This document shows positions 43,638 through 56,823 of a DNA stretch of 64,000 nucleotides, one piece after another (position 1 is the first letter of the stretch; each line of letters begins with the position of its first letter). This stretch comes from Pterois miles. Taxonomy: Eukaryota; Chordata; Actinopteri; Perciformes; Scorpaenidae. The notes beneath the pieces were generated by a model. The model saw only the letters and a list, made by a program, of their open reading frames with translations, made no database searches and was not told the origin of the DNA. Made by a program: the position numbers and the translations under genes. The stretch lies in assembly GCA_947000775.1 (NCBI GenBank), contig CAMQGK010000514.1:2879501-2943500 (forward strand). The letters run 5' to 3'.

Positions 43638-45142
43638 ACACAAGAGACGGTGTTCTGCGTTCAGAGACGGTGTTCTGCGTTCAGAGATGGTGTTCTGCGT
43701 TCAGAGATGGTGTTCTGCGTTCAGAGATGGTGTTCTGCGTTCAGAGACGGTGTTCTGCGTTCAGAGATGGTGTTCTGCGTTCAGAGACGGTGTTCTGCGT
43801 TCAGAGATGGTGTTCTGCGTTCAGAGATGGTGTTCTGTGTTCAGAGACGGTGTTCTCCGTTCAGAGACGGTGTTCTGCGTTCAGAGATGGTGTTCTGTGT
43901 TCAGAGACGGTGTTCTGCATTCAGAGACGGTGTTCTCCGTTCAGAGACGGTGTTCTGCGTTCAGAGATGGTGTTCTGCTTTCAGAGACGGTGTTCTGCAT
44001 TCAGAGACGGTGTTCTGCGTTCAGAGACGGTGTTCTGCGTTCAGAGATGGTGTTCTGCGTTCAGAGATGGTGTTCTGCTTTCAGAGATGGTGTTCTGTGT
44101 TCAGAGATGGTGTTCTGTGTTCAGAGATGGTGTTCTGTGTTCAGAGATGGTGTTCTGCGTTCAGAGATGGTGTTCTGTGTTCAGAGACGGTGTTCTGCAT
44201 TCAGAGATGGTGTTCTGCGTTCAGAGATGGTGTTCTGTGTTCAGAGACGGTGTTCTCCGTTCAGAGACGGTGTTCTGCGTTCAGAGATGGTGTTCTGTGT
44301 TCAGAGATGGTGTTCTGTGTTCAGAGACGGTGTTCTGCGTTCAGAGACGGTGTTCTGCGTTCAGAGATGGTGTTCTGCGTTCAGAGACGGTGTTCTGCGT
44401 TCAGAGATGGTGTTCTGCGTTCAGAGATGGTGTTCTGCGTTCAGAGACGGTGTTCTGCGTTCAGAGACAGTGTTCTGCGTTCAGAGACGGTATTCTGCGT
44501 TCAGAGATGGTGTTCTGCGTTCAGAGATGGTGTTCTGTGTTCAGAGACGGTGTTCTCCGTTCAGAGACGGTGTTCTGCGTTCAGAGACGGTGTTCTGCGT
44601 TCAGAGATGGTGTTCTGTGTTCAGAGACGGTGTTCTGTGTTCAGAGACGGTGTTCTGCATTCAGAGACGGTGTTCTCCGTTCAGAGACGGTGTTCTGCGT
44701 TCAGAGATGGTGTTCTGCTTTCAGAGACGGTGTTCTGCATTCAGAGACGGTGTTCTGCGTTCAGAGACGGTGTTCTGCGTTCAGAGATGGTGTTCTGCGT
44801 TCAGAGATGGTGTTCTGTGTTCAGAGATGGTGTTCTGTGTTCAGAGATGGTGTTCTGTGTTCAGAGATGGTGTTCTGCGTTCAGAGATGGTGTTCTGTGT
44901 TCAGAGACGGTGTTCTGCATTCAGAGATGGTGTTCTGCGTTCAGAGATGGTGTTCTGTGTTCAGAGACGGTGTTCTCCGTTCAGAGACGGTGTTCTGCGT
45001 TCAGAGATGGTGTTCTGTGTTCAGAGATGGTGTTCTGTGTTCAGAGACGGTGTTCTGCGTTCAGAGACGGTGTTCTGCGTTCAGAGATGGTGTTCTGTGT
45101 TCAGAGATGGTGTTCTGTGTTCAGAGATGGTGTTCTGCGTTC
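43638..45142. repeat. 20-bp minisatellite, about 75 units
   Basis: The unit is TTCAGAGACGGTGTTCTGCG. Nearly all variation is at its two CpG sites (gaCGg or gaTGg; tgCGt, tgTGt or tgCAt). All three plus-strand frames are open because the unit lacks stops, so proteins predicted here (43599-45257 and others) are not real. Blocks of units recur in order about 720-740 bases apart. Confidence 0.95.
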
Positions 45143-45147
45143 CTCAG

Positions 45148-45530
45148 TTGTAACGAGTGGTTCTCTGAGTTCCTGTTGCCTTTCTATCATCTCCAACCAG
45201 TCTGCCCATTCTCCTCACTCACTGGATATTTCCTCTTTGTCGGACCGTCCTCTGTGAACCTAGAGGTGGTTGTGGGTTAAAATCCCAGTAGATCAGCAGT
45301 CTGTGAAACACTCCGACCAGCTCGTCTGGAACCAACAACCAGGCCACGTTCAAGGTCACTTAAATCTCCTTTCTTCCCCGTTCTGACGCTCGGTTTGAAC
45401 CTCAGCAAGTTGTCTTCACCACGTCTACATGACTAAATGCTTTGAGTTGGGGCCATGTGATTGGCTGATTAGCTGTTTGTGTTAACAAGCAATAAAACAG
45501 GTGTACCTAATTATGTGGCTGGTGTATGTG
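45148..45530. mobile_element. fish interspersed repeat, family not named
   Basis: The stretch with 'tgtgaaacactccgaccag', 'ccaggccacgttcaaggtca' and 'aggtgtacctaattatgtgg' resembles a dispersed repeat I recall from other fish genomes. No terminal repeats or coding frame were identified. Confidence 0.4.
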
Positions 45531-45598
45531 TATGTATGTATGTGTGCGTGTATGTGTAGTAGCTTGTGTGTGTATATATATATATATATGTGTGTGTA

Positions 45599-47022
45599 CA
45601 GTACAGACCAAAAGTTTGGACACACCTTCTCATTCAATGAGTTTTCTTTATTTTCCAGACTATGAAAATTGTAGATTCACACTGAAGGCATCAAAACTAT
45701 GAATTAACACATGTGGAAATATGTACTTAACAAAAAAGTGTGAAACAACTGAAAATATGTCTTATATTGTGGTTTCTTCAAAGTAGCCTCCTTTTGCTCT
45801 GATTACTGCTTCGTCACCTGAAATGGTCTCCAACAGTCTTGAAGGAGTTCCCAGAGATGCTGAGCACTTGTTGGCCCTTTTGCCTTCACTCTGCGGTCCA
45901 GCTCACCCCAAACCATCAGGATCGGGTTCAGGTCCGGTGACTGTGGAGGCCAGGTCATCTGGTCCAGCACCCCATCACTCTCCTTCTTGGTCAAATAGCC
46001 CTCACACAGCCTGGAGGTGTGTTTGGGGTCATTGTCCTGTTGAAAAATAAATGATGGTCCAACTAAACGCAGACCGGATGGAATAGCATGCCGCTGCTAG
46101 ATGCTGTGGTAGCCATGCTGGTTCAGTAGGCCTTCAGTTTTGAATAAATCCCCAACAGTGTCACCAGCAAAGCCCCCCCACACCATCACACCTCCTCCTC
46201 CATGCTTCACGGTGGGAACCAGGCATGTAGAGTCCATCCGTTCACCTTTTCTGGTTCCACAAAGACACGGTGGTTGGAACCAAAGATCTCAGATCTGGAC
46301 TCATCAGACCAAAGCCCAGATTTCCACTGGTCTAATGTCCATTCCTGGTGGTCTTTAGCCCAAACAGGTCTCTTGTGCTTGTTGCCTGTCATTAGCAGTG
46401 GTTTCCTAGCAGCTATTCTACCATGAAGGCCTGATTCACACAGTCTCCTCTTAACAGTTGTTCTAGAGATGTGTCTGCTGCTAGAACTCTGTGTGGCATT
46501 GACCTGGTCTCTAGTCTGAGCTGCTGTTAACCTGCCATTTCTGAGGCCGGTGACTCGGATGAACTGATCCTCCTCAGCAGAGGTGACTCTTGGTCTTCCT
46601 TTCCTGAGGCGGTCCTCATGTGAGCCACTTTCTTTGTAGCGTTTGATGGTTTTTGCAACTGCACTTGGGGACACTTTCAAAGTTTTCCCAATTTTTTGGA
46701 CTGACTGACCTTCATTTCTTAAAGTAATGATGGCCACTCGTTTTTCTTTACTTAGCTGCTTTTTGTCTGCCATAATCCAAATTCTAACAGTCTATTCAGC
46801 AGGACTATCAGCTGTGTATCCACCTGACTTCTGATGGTCCCAACCCCATTTATAAGGCCAGAAATCCCACTGATTAAACCTGACAGGGCTCACCTGTGAA
46901 GTGGAGACCATTTCAAGTGACGACCTCATGAAGCTCATCAAGAGGATGCAGAGTGTGTGGAGCAGTAATCAGAGCAAAAGGAGGCTACTTTGAAGAAACT
47001 ACAATATCAGACATATTTTCAG
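45599..47022 (-). mobile_element. Tc1-type transposon, right end missing
   Basis: The left end begins CAGTACAGACCAAAAGTTTGG after a TA dinucleotide (45597-45598), as expected for Tc1 insertion. Sequence at 45752-45812 recurs inverted at 46960-47022, so the element has long inverted repeats. The right repeat stops at TTTTCAG (47022), where the outer 150 or so bases should follow. The 24-bp array repeat begins instead. Confidence 0.85.
45803..46773 (-). pseudogene. Tc1 transposase, inactivated
   Basis: The N-terminal part (46207-46773, 188 residues) has the paired-type helix-turn-helix DNA-binding region (LRNEGQSVQKIGKTLKVSPS), a GRPRVTS linker and the first catalytic Asp (LWSDES). The frame is then lost at a poly-G run near 46173-46179 and elsewhere. 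The last part (45803-45994) has PQSPDLNPILMVWGELDRRV, where the third catalytic residue, normally Glu in DLNPIE, is Leu. Frameshifts plus a missing catalytic residue make it inactive. Confidence 0.85.
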
Positions 47023-47570
47023 CTGGACCGACTGAGACTAGGAGAGCTGGACCAACTGAGACTAGGAGAGCTGGACCGATTGAGACTAGGAGAGCTGGAC
47101 CAACTGAGACTAGGAGAGCTGGACCGACTGAGTCTAGGAGAGCTGGACCAACTGAGACTAGGAGAGCTGGACCGATTGAGACTAGGAGAGCTGGACCGAC
47201 TGAGACTAGGAGAGCTGGACCGACTGAGTCTAGGAGAGCTGGACCAACTGAGACTAGGAGAGCTGGACCGATTGAGACTAGGAGAGCTGGACCTTCTGAG
47301 ACAAGGAGAGCTGGACCGACTGAGACAAGGACAGCTGGACCGACTGAGACCAGGAGAGCTGGACCTACTGAGACTAGGAAAGCTGGACCGACTAAGTCTA
47401 GGAAAGCTGGACCGACTGAGTCTAGGAGAGCTGGACCGACTGAGACTAGGAGAGCTGGACCGACTGAGACTAGGAGAGCTGGACCGACTGAGAAAAGGAG
47501 TCAAATTATTAAGAAGGGTTTAACCATCCGCAGGTTGTTGGCCTTCGTGACGAGACCATTTAGGCAGTAA
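46953..47570 (+). CDS. chimeric open frame: Tc1 repeat, 24-bp repeat and array tail
   Basis: An ATG at 46953 inside the Tc1 inverted repeat opens a 205-codon frame. It reads about 22 residues of transposon sequence, about 20 AGPTETRR units and then RSQIIKKGLTIRRLLAFVTRPFRQ. Neither DRC2-like coding sequence nor an array promoter is present, so this is most likely a non-coding fragment with an open frame by chance of the 24-bp period. Confidence 0.25.
   Translation: MCGAVIRAKGGYFEETTISDIFSAGPTETRRAGPTETRRAGPIETRRAGPTETRRAGPTESRRAGPTETRRAGPIETRRAGPTETRRAGPTESRRAGPTETRRAGPIETRRAGPSETRRAGPTETRTAGPTETRRAGPTETRKAGPTKSRKAGPTESRRAGPTETRRAGPTETRRAGPTEKRSQIIKKGLTIRRLLAFVTRPFRQ
47023..47500 (+). repeat. 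24-bp minisatellite, distant copy, about 20 units
   Basis: Same unit as behind the B genes, with ACTAGG and TCTAGG variants. It is followed by the array tail and 3'UTR, so the junction moved as one block. Confidence 0.9.
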
Positions 47571-47992
47571 TGTAGTATTCATTTTGATGGAGAAAATCTG
47601 GGATGCCCATTTTCTCCTTCAACATGGATGCTGTTGAGGGTTCAAGTCCTTCCTCCCACCCTGATTCCCTCCTGCTCCAATCTGTACTACAGAGGCTAGT
47701 GATTAGCCCCTGTGGTGCAGAGACCAGAACCAGGACAGTGATGGGCCTCTATGGGACTGAGACCAGTCTCTGTAGGACCAGTGAATGGCCTCTACAGGGG
47801 TAGGACCAGTGATTGGTCCCCAATCAATTCAATTGTTCAATAAAAATACAAAAAATATCATTTCTCTTCTTCTTTCTCTGTCTAATAATTTGCTGTCACA
47901 TCTGTAAATATCCATCACAGCTGAAGTTCTGCTCCTTCAGTTACACTCTGATCAAAGTTTGTGTGTCAAGAAAAACTGTTTCTCAGGTGAAA
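47571..47992 (+). repeat. array 3'UTR and spacer fragment, distant copy
   Basis: Matches 67-474 of spacer copy 1, with AATAAA at 47839-47844. Similarity ends at 'ctcaggtgaaa'. It lies 23 kb beyond the main array. Confidence 0.8.
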
Positions 47993-48180
47993 GTTAGTTG
48001 GTTAGTTAGTTAGTTTATTGTCCACAGTGTCTCATATACAGCAACAACACTTACAATGGAAAAAAAACACACGACAACAGTGACAAATACAGTACAGAGA
48101 GGTTCAGTGAGACATGGTATCATTTAGTGCATTAATGGCATTAGGAATAAAAGAGTTTTTAAAGACCAACCTGTTCTATT
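47993..48180. mobile_element. possible LINE/SINE 3' end
   Basis: GTTAGTTAGTTTATTGTCCACAG followed by a conserved-looking 'gttcagtgagacatggtatcatttagtgcatt' resembles a reversed retroelement tail with GTTA repeats. Assignment is tentative. Confidence 0.35.
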
Positions 48181-48196
48181 ATTTAAACTGTGGTCA

Positions 48197-49688
<1,492 letters not shown>

Positions 49689-52600
49689 ATGGTGCCATTA
49701 AAGAGAAGGAAGGTCGCCTCCTCAGCTGCCGGGAATACTGGGAACACCGGGAACACTGTGAGTGGAGCTAAAGTAAAGTTCCCTCAGGTTGTTTTGTTCC
49801 TGTTGGAGAGAAAAATGGGAGCCAGTCGAAGAGCTTTTCTGTCTCAGCTCGGTCGAAAGAAAGGATTTCAAGTGGAGGAGTTATTCAGGTAAAATCAACT
49901 TTAATGATTCCATGCTGAGCCATTAAAGTGTACAGTGCAGGTTTTTAATAATTAATGCATGAATACATAATTAGATCCATTCATTAAATAAGTAAAATAT
50001 AAACATAAAATAAATAAAAAAAATAATTGTATTTTATTTATGCATTTAAATTTGTATATTAATATCATTACATTTAATTTATATTATTTTTAAATGCATG
50101 TATTTATTTATGTATTAATGTATTTATTTCTGCACAATTTTCTTTTGGCTTTTCACCCCTTATTTATTTATTCTTTTTGCTTTCTGCCTCATTATGCAAA
50201 GCAGGAGGCTGTCTGTATTAATAAAATTTAAAAATAGTAAGTATTAGTACAAATAAATACATGAATAAATAAAGGGGAATTAAGAAGGGAAAGGGATTAA
50301 TACAAAGATAATTAATTAAAGAAGCATATTAAAACAGGAATGTCAGGTTATGTCACATTTTATCAATTAATCAATGGCTACATTTATTTTATTTTTTATG
50401 ATTTATTTATCAAGTCATTGATTCATGTATTCATTTATGTTTATTTTGACGGGTTCTGTCCTCCATAGTGTCTCAGCTGCAGTCACAGTTGTGATGTCTG
50501 TGCATCACATACCGAATATTGTCTCTTCACAGTGAGAGCGTCACACATGTGATTTCTGAGAACAACTGTGGTGATGAAGTCAGAGCGTGGATGGACTCGC
50601 AAGTCGGAGGTCAAACACCTGCTCACCTGCTGGACATCAGCTGGTACACGGAGAGCATGCAGGCAGGACGTCCTGTTGAAATACTGGACAGACATAAAGT
50701 ACAGGTACATTTGACGTTTCTCAGCCCCAGGCTCATATTTCTCAAATGATTATGAAGTATGAAACATATCAAGAGACTATTATATCTAACATTATTACAA
50801 ATTATATATAATATTTATATTTCACTCTCTGATGATATGATTTAGTTCTATTATTATTATTATTATTATTTGTGTGAAATCTGTAATATCTCCAGTAGCA
50901 ATTAACATGTGAAGCATTACAATACATGTATGATTTACACTCAGTTGTTACTTTATTAGGAAATGCCGTTAAAACAGTCCTTTAATAATCTTCCAATATA
51001 ATCTTGCGTTTTTTTTAATTATTGCGGTACACAGAAAGGTGTTCCTCTTATTCATCCTATCCTCATGGGGTGGACAGAATAATAGAAACGTCTTAGTCGA
51101 CTAGCACTGATACGAGTTGTAAGAATAATTGATTAGTTTCTCGACAAAGAATCACACAAAAACACCACTTTAAATCTGGTGTTTTCCAGAGATGTGCTCA
51201 TAACTTTCTTGAAAATAAGTAATAAGTGATTCCACATAAAAAAAACAACTAAGCAACTGAAGAATCATAGTCTGCTAAGAGGAAATGACCGATTATTCGA
51301 CTAATCGACTAAGGGGGCAGCCCTACCTGTCATTATAGCAAAGTGCAGTTCAGCAGCACACGCTTCATCCTCCGAAAGAAAGATAAGATAAGATAAGATA
51401 TTCCTTTATTGGTCCCACAGTGGAGAAATGGTCGTACAGTTGAATCAGCGGCTCTCAGTTTCAATAAAATCATGTATCAATCATCTAGAACCTGTATTAG
51501 ACTGCATTCGTTTTAGCTTACTGCAGGTTTACTTACTGGTAAAAACCTAGTTGTACAGTATATATTGCTTTTTTTGTGTTTCTCAGTGCTTTTCTTTTGT
51601 GCTTTTTGTTATTGTCTTGAGCTATCTAATCATAATTTTTGATCTTATTTATTTAATTTGCTGTTCTGCACCAAAACAACCACATGTACTTAAGATAAGA
51701 TAAGATGAGATTTTCTTTTATTAGCTCCACAGTAGGGAAATTTGCATTTGAAATTTGGGGAATAAAGTCTAATTCTGTAAGTGTGTAAATATGGATGAAA
51801 TAATAGGAGATTGGCTGAAATAAGATAAGATAAGATAAGATGAACCTTTATTAATCCCCAGAGGGAAATTCGGGAATGGAATGGAAACAAAAATGGAAAA
51901 AATGGACACAAACAAAAATGGAAACAAAAAGGAAAACATTAGAGAAATCGTCCAATAAGGAAAGTTTAGTACAACAAGTGCAGACAGTGAAGATGTTGAG
52001 AAGAAATAATCCCATTTATTGCTATTATTGCTATTTATTGCTATTGGAATTTTCCTCGGTGTTTTGGTGCTCAGGAAGAAAGGGAAACATAAGTACTACA
52101 AGAGCCAAGAATCGTGCATATAAAACAATAAATAATGTGAAAAATATGTAAAGTAAAGCTATGGTTGTGGAGTCCTGGCTTTCTGATGATAAATGCAAAA
52201 AAAAAGAGAAAAGAAAAAGAGGTGTAACATCCTTTCCTACCTTATTCAGAATTATACATAATGCTTCAGATAATTTATCACAAGTTGGAGTAAAAGTGAA
52301 GATTTTCCCTTTTATTATTTACTGAAAGTTTAACTTTTATCCATTGTTTGGGTGAGCTGTTCCTTTAATCGGTCCGTGTCTTTCAGGAGCAGCGGGGTGA
52401 TGAAGCGGAGGTCGTGATGTTTTCTGTACCGAGTTATGCCTGTCAGAGAAGGACCACGCTGGACAACCACAACGCCGTCCTCACCGTTAGTCCCCCAGCC
52501 AACACACTTCCCACATAGCACACCTGCAGCCCTGATGTCAGCTGAAAAATACATCACGTTCTCTGTCTCAGGATGCTTTGTCGCTGCTGGCTGAAAACGC

Positions 52601-55600
52601 TGAGCTCAGTGATGAGGACGGACGAGGTGTCGCGTTTCGACGGGCCGCCGCCGTGTTGAAGGCTCTGCCCAAAGCGGTGACGGGCGTGACGCAGCTCAGA
52701 GGGCTTCCCTGCCTCGGAGGACATTCGCTCAGAGTCGTCAAGGTCAGCGGGAACATTAATCTCTAATCTTTGTTGTCACAAACAAGATCTAAGAATCTGT
52801 TTTTATCCTCTTGTCTTGTAGGACCTTTTGGAGAACGGAGCATCAGATGAAGTTGAATCTACGAAGCAGTCTGAGCGGTTTAAAGTGCTGAAGGTTTGTC
52901 CGCTGTTTTATTGATAAACTGTAAATCAATCAATAAACAAATACGCCATTAAATGAAGCAAAAGTAATATTAAGAATAAATGTACCATCTTTATTTAGTT
53001 TATTTATTATTCTCTTATCTATTTGCTCCTCTGTGTAATTTTCCCTTTTAGTTATTTATTTTTATTAATACTTTTCATACTTGATATTATTTTTTATTAA
53101 TATAGACAGCCTCGGCATTTGCATAATGAAAAAGAAATGTTAAAAGAAATGTTTTAACAAAAGACCACATAAATAAATCAATTTGGGAAAATAAATGTGG
53201 GTGCAATAAATAAATGCATGAATACATAAAGAGATATATACATGTAAAAATAAATATAAAATAAATGCAAAAATGAATAAATAAATAAATAAAAATGAAA
53301 TGCAAAAATATATACATAAATTTAAAATGTAAAACAAATAAATACATAAACAAAAGGGAAAATTAAACAGAAGCGTAAATAAATCTGGGAATTAATACAA
53401 AAATAAATAAATGAAAAAGTAGATTAAAACAGAAATAATATATCAATTTATGTTATATTTTATCAATTAATTAATGTTTATTTTTGCTGTATTTAACAAT
53501 TATTTATTTACTTTCTATTATTATTTCATTATTTTCAGTAATATTTATACACATCAATAGTGTTATTGATATAGTAATATAGTTTATTTGGTGATTATAT
53601 TTTAAATATGTAAAGTAATAAAATGCATGTAGTAGAAGTATAAAGTAGTAGGACATAGAAATACCCAAGTAAAAATTGTACTTAAAGGGATAGTCATGTG
53701 TTTTGAAGTGCGGTTGTTTATGTGTGTATTTGTGGTGTATTATCTACAGCAGATGACGGCTGGTGCGCCAAAGCCACCAGACTCCATTGAAAAAACCTGT
53801 AATTTTAAGTTGTTGGTCTACCGCTGCCTCAGTTGACGGAGGTTCTGAGTCTGGTGGCTTTGAAGAGAGCGTAGATGACGGCTTCAGTTCCCCCGCCAGG
53901 GGAAGGGTTGTCTGACGGCAAGATAATGCAGTGAAAATATTCTAAGTATAGTGAACACCTAAACTGATATTGATATTTTTATCTCACTACAAAACATCCA
54001 AACTCTCCCTTTAAGGTGATCAGTGTTTCTCAGATTCCCTGTTATTTTTTGCTGAATTAAAACCAGAAATGTATGGTACAGTTTGTGTATGTTGTGTATT
54101 TCAGGTTTTAACAGGGATTTTTGGAGTGGGAGTAAAAACAGCAGAGCGATGGATCAGGGAGGGGATAACCAGCCTTCAGCAGCTGAAGGATTCAGATCAA
54201 ACGCTCAGTCGAGCTCAACAAGCAGGTGAGTGTTTGTGATGCTGAAATCCGTGTTCATTCGGTAGTGGATTCTCTCTGAGCGAGTGGTCGGTTTGTTGTC
54301 TCAGGTCTGGAGCACTATGACGACCTTAACCTGCCGGTCCGTCAGGCCGAGGCTGACGCCATCGCAGAGATTGTGGAGGAAGCCGTTGTGTCTGTGTTAC
54401 CAGGGGCACAGATTACCCTGACTGGAGGATTCAGGAGGTAAAAGAACAAAGAAGCGTAAATAAATCCATTTCATGACCCTTACTAGTAAAACATTAAATG
54501 TTAAAAAGACATTTCACTTTATTGAATACACCTTGATGTTAGAGTCGCTGCTACAGTTTCTTCTACTGGACTCAGAGGGGTCCGTTGACCTCTGACCTCC
54601 AGATGTGTGAATGTAAATGGGTTCTCTGGGTCCCCTCCAGTCTCCCTTTACAGACATGCCCACTTTATGATAGTCCCAGTCAGTCTGGATCAAGTCATAA
54701 TCAAGTTCGGCAGCTGTTGGGCTGCAGTTTGTCACTTAATTTTGATTATTATTTATTTAGTTATTTATAAATAAGCATGTACAGTGCGCTAGATGTCCAG
54801 TGTTTGTTAAATTTTATGTATGAATATTTACATAAAGGTAGAAAGAATTCAATGAAATTATTCTGATAGAAATAAAAAGTAATAATAGATAAATAAATAC
54901 ATAAAATATTTTTTGATGATTTAATGGCAACATCACTCCGGACCCTCTCCAGAGGAAAGCTGTCGGGCCATGACGTGGACTTCCTGATAACTCACCCAGA
55001 GGAGGGCAGAGAGGAGGGACTGATGCCCAAAGTCGTCTCCTGGTTGGAATCACAGGTGAGTCAGAGGCTGCTTTGATTGGTGAATTTTTAATAATCTGGA
55101 TTCATATTAACCACATTCTCGCCTCTGTCTCTCCAGGGTTTCCTGCTGTACCAGAAAACTACCAGAAACTCTTACCTGGAGGCAAAGGATGGTCCTGCTC
55201 GGCCCGCCTCCAACATGGACCGCTTCGAGAGGTGTTTCTCCATCTTTAAGCTGTCGGAGGAGGCGAGACCAGGAACGACGCAGCCAGAGACGGAAAACTC
55301 ACCCGAGGATCCGGTTAGTGTTGCAGCCCCCTCACAGGTTAAAGCTGAAGGACTCAAACTGTGGAGAGCTGTGAGGGTGGACCTGGTGGTCTCTCCCATC
55401 AGCCAGTTCGCTTTTGCTCTGCTGGGCTGGACTGGATCCAAGGTGAGCTTATGTAAAGGACCTCGTTTAGGATTTTCTGTAGTGAATAATACTTCCGCTG
55501 ACTAACTTATTGTGTGCAGTTGTTTGAGAGAGAGCTGCGACGCTGGGCCGGTCACCAGAAGGCCATGTCTCTGAGCAGCCACGCTCTCTACGATAACAAA

Positions 55601-55774
55601 CAGGTAAGCGCTTCCTCCGAACACATTTTATATCTGCCTTTTCTCCTGCACAGGTAATAGGATGTCTGTTTTGTGTTTTTCTCATAGTGTAGATATCTGA
55701 GAGCTACATCGGAGGAGGAGATATTTGCTCATCTTGGTCTGGAGTACATTCCTCCGTCAGAGAGAAACGCCTGA
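49689..55774 (+). CDS. polm: DNA polymerase mu, 11 exons, complete
   Basis: Exons: 49689-49888, 50533-50704, 52387-52485, 52572-52742, 52822-52893, 54105-54225, 54305-54437, 54953-55055, 55137-55442, 55520-55603 and 55688-55774. All have GT/AG borders and matching phases, and together encode 515 residues (human POLM 494). The enzyme fills and joins gaps in non-homologous end joining and V(D)J recombination, in the nucleus. Order: an N-terminal basic stretch (KRRK), a BRCT domain (exons 1-2), the 8-kDa domain, the helix-hairpin-helix GIFGVGVKTAERW, then the X-family palm with TGGFRRGKLSGHDVDFLITHP. The metal-binding Asp pair is in HDVDF and the third Asp in VRVDLVVSP, followed by FALLGWTGSK. 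The wording in GKLSGHDVDFLITHPEEG and the ending PPSERNA fit Pol mu better than TdT. No lesion is seen. Confidence 0.95.
51381..51429 (-). mobile_element. short LINE/SINE tail in polm intron 2
   Basis: GATAA repeats and TTCCTTTATTGGTCCCACAG, the reversed L2-type 3' end, about 50 bases. Confidence 0.7.
51693..51746 (-). mobile_element. short LINE/SINE tail in polm intron 2
   Basis: Diverged copy of the same tail (TTTTATTAGCTCCACAGTAGGG). Confidence 0.65.
51821..51875 (-). mobile_element. short LINE tail, second subfamily, in polm intron 2
   Basis: GATAA repeats followed by GAACCTTTATTAATCCCCAG, the variant also found at 33030 and 39533. Confidence 0.7.
52894..54104. other. polm intron 5, AT-rich with a TAAATAAA-rich stretch
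   Basis: Low-complexity AAATAAATA sequence at about 53160-53420. No inserted element was recognised. Confidence 0.6.
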
Positions 55775-55974
55775 AAAGATCTGAGGAGCTTCAACGGGAG
55801 GAACAAGCAAGTACTGTACCATCTGAGGGTTTTAACCTGCAGACAGGAGGGTTAAAGGATCAGCTCAGTGCTGCAGGAATGAGTCCTAAAACATGGAAAT
55901 GAGTCGTCACTTCCGGTTCTCTCATCTGGACATCAGTAGGTTTTTTAATGGAGATAACCACATACAGTGGAAAC

Positions 55975-56150
55975 ATACCGCACACTGGACCATGTCATCA
56001 TGAGGATCTTTATTCTGAGCAACGCGTTTCGCTGGTGGCTTCTTCAGGCTGCGTTTCGCTGGGTGCGTGCCGGTAATGCGTTGCCACATTACCGGCACCT
56101 CGACCTAGTGCTGTGCACGGGCACTTTTGTATTTTTTGATCAGTAGGTTT
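55975..56150. mobile_element. fish dispersed repeat, family not named
   Basis: GCAACGCGTTTCGCTGGTGG followed by CTTCTTCAGG and a second GCGTTTCGCTGGGTGC. The sequence style matches dispersed repeats in fish; termini are not clear. Confidence 0.35.
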
Positions 56151-56650
56151 TTATTTAGATGTCTGACATTCGATCTGTGGTTAACACAAGCTGAAGACAT
56201 TTCAACGATTTGTTCTACGATATGAAGTATGTCAGTAAATACCACATTCCTGAATTTTGAAGCTTTTGTGTGTCTTAAAAGAGGCAGTTGCTAATAAGCG
56301 GCTAAATGAGATGACTGAAAGTCATCAGGCTGTCTCGTCCACGTTAGCTTCTTACTTCTGGTGATTATATTCATGCTTCAAAAATCATCACGTGGTGTTC
56401 ATTTGTGGAGATTATCTTGCTGAACAAAATGTGTAAATATCATAAACGTTTGTTTGCCACAGAGCTGATTTTCGGCAGTAATCTAAAACCCGGTGGAACA
56501 ATCCCTTCTGCTTTGTGTTGAGGGAACCAGGGTGATGCTAACTTCCCCGTGGACGTCATTGTGCAGCGCTCTATTCCCTGCCAATGTTTAGAAACTGTTC
56601 CATGTTTTTAAATGTTTATCAGACTCCGAAACACTGCAAGTTCATGATCT
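56150..56650. other. no recognised feature downstream of polm
   Basis: Unique sequence; no gene, RNA or repeat was recognised. Confidence 0.5.
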
Positions 56651-56699
56651 TAAGATAAGATAAGATATTCCTTTATTAGTCCCACAGCGGAGAAATTTA
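56651..56699 (-). mobile_element. short LINE/SINE tail with target duplication
   Basis: Reversed L2-type tail flanked by GATCTT on both sides (56646-56651 and about 56708-56713). Confidence 0.7.
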
Positions 56700-56823
56700 C
56701 AAAATCTGATCTTGGTGTATGATTATGTTTATTTCTATGAGACACATTTCGACAACCGTATTGTATAATTATCTACAGCGAGCTAACAGCTAGCAGCTAC
56801 TAATGTAGCACAAACACACACGC

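Noticed and set aside
43599..45280. Three overlapping frames of about 490-556 codons in the plus strand
   Set aside because: They arise because the 20-bp unit contains no stop in any plus frame. All three frames give the same repeated peptide and there is no start context or conserved end.
49689..55774. Terminal transferase (dntt) instead of polm
   Set aside because: The sequence around the catalytic Asp pair (GKLSGHDVDFLITHPEEG) and the VVSPISQF/PPSERNA segments agree with Pol mu. Location near dbnl also fits POLM.
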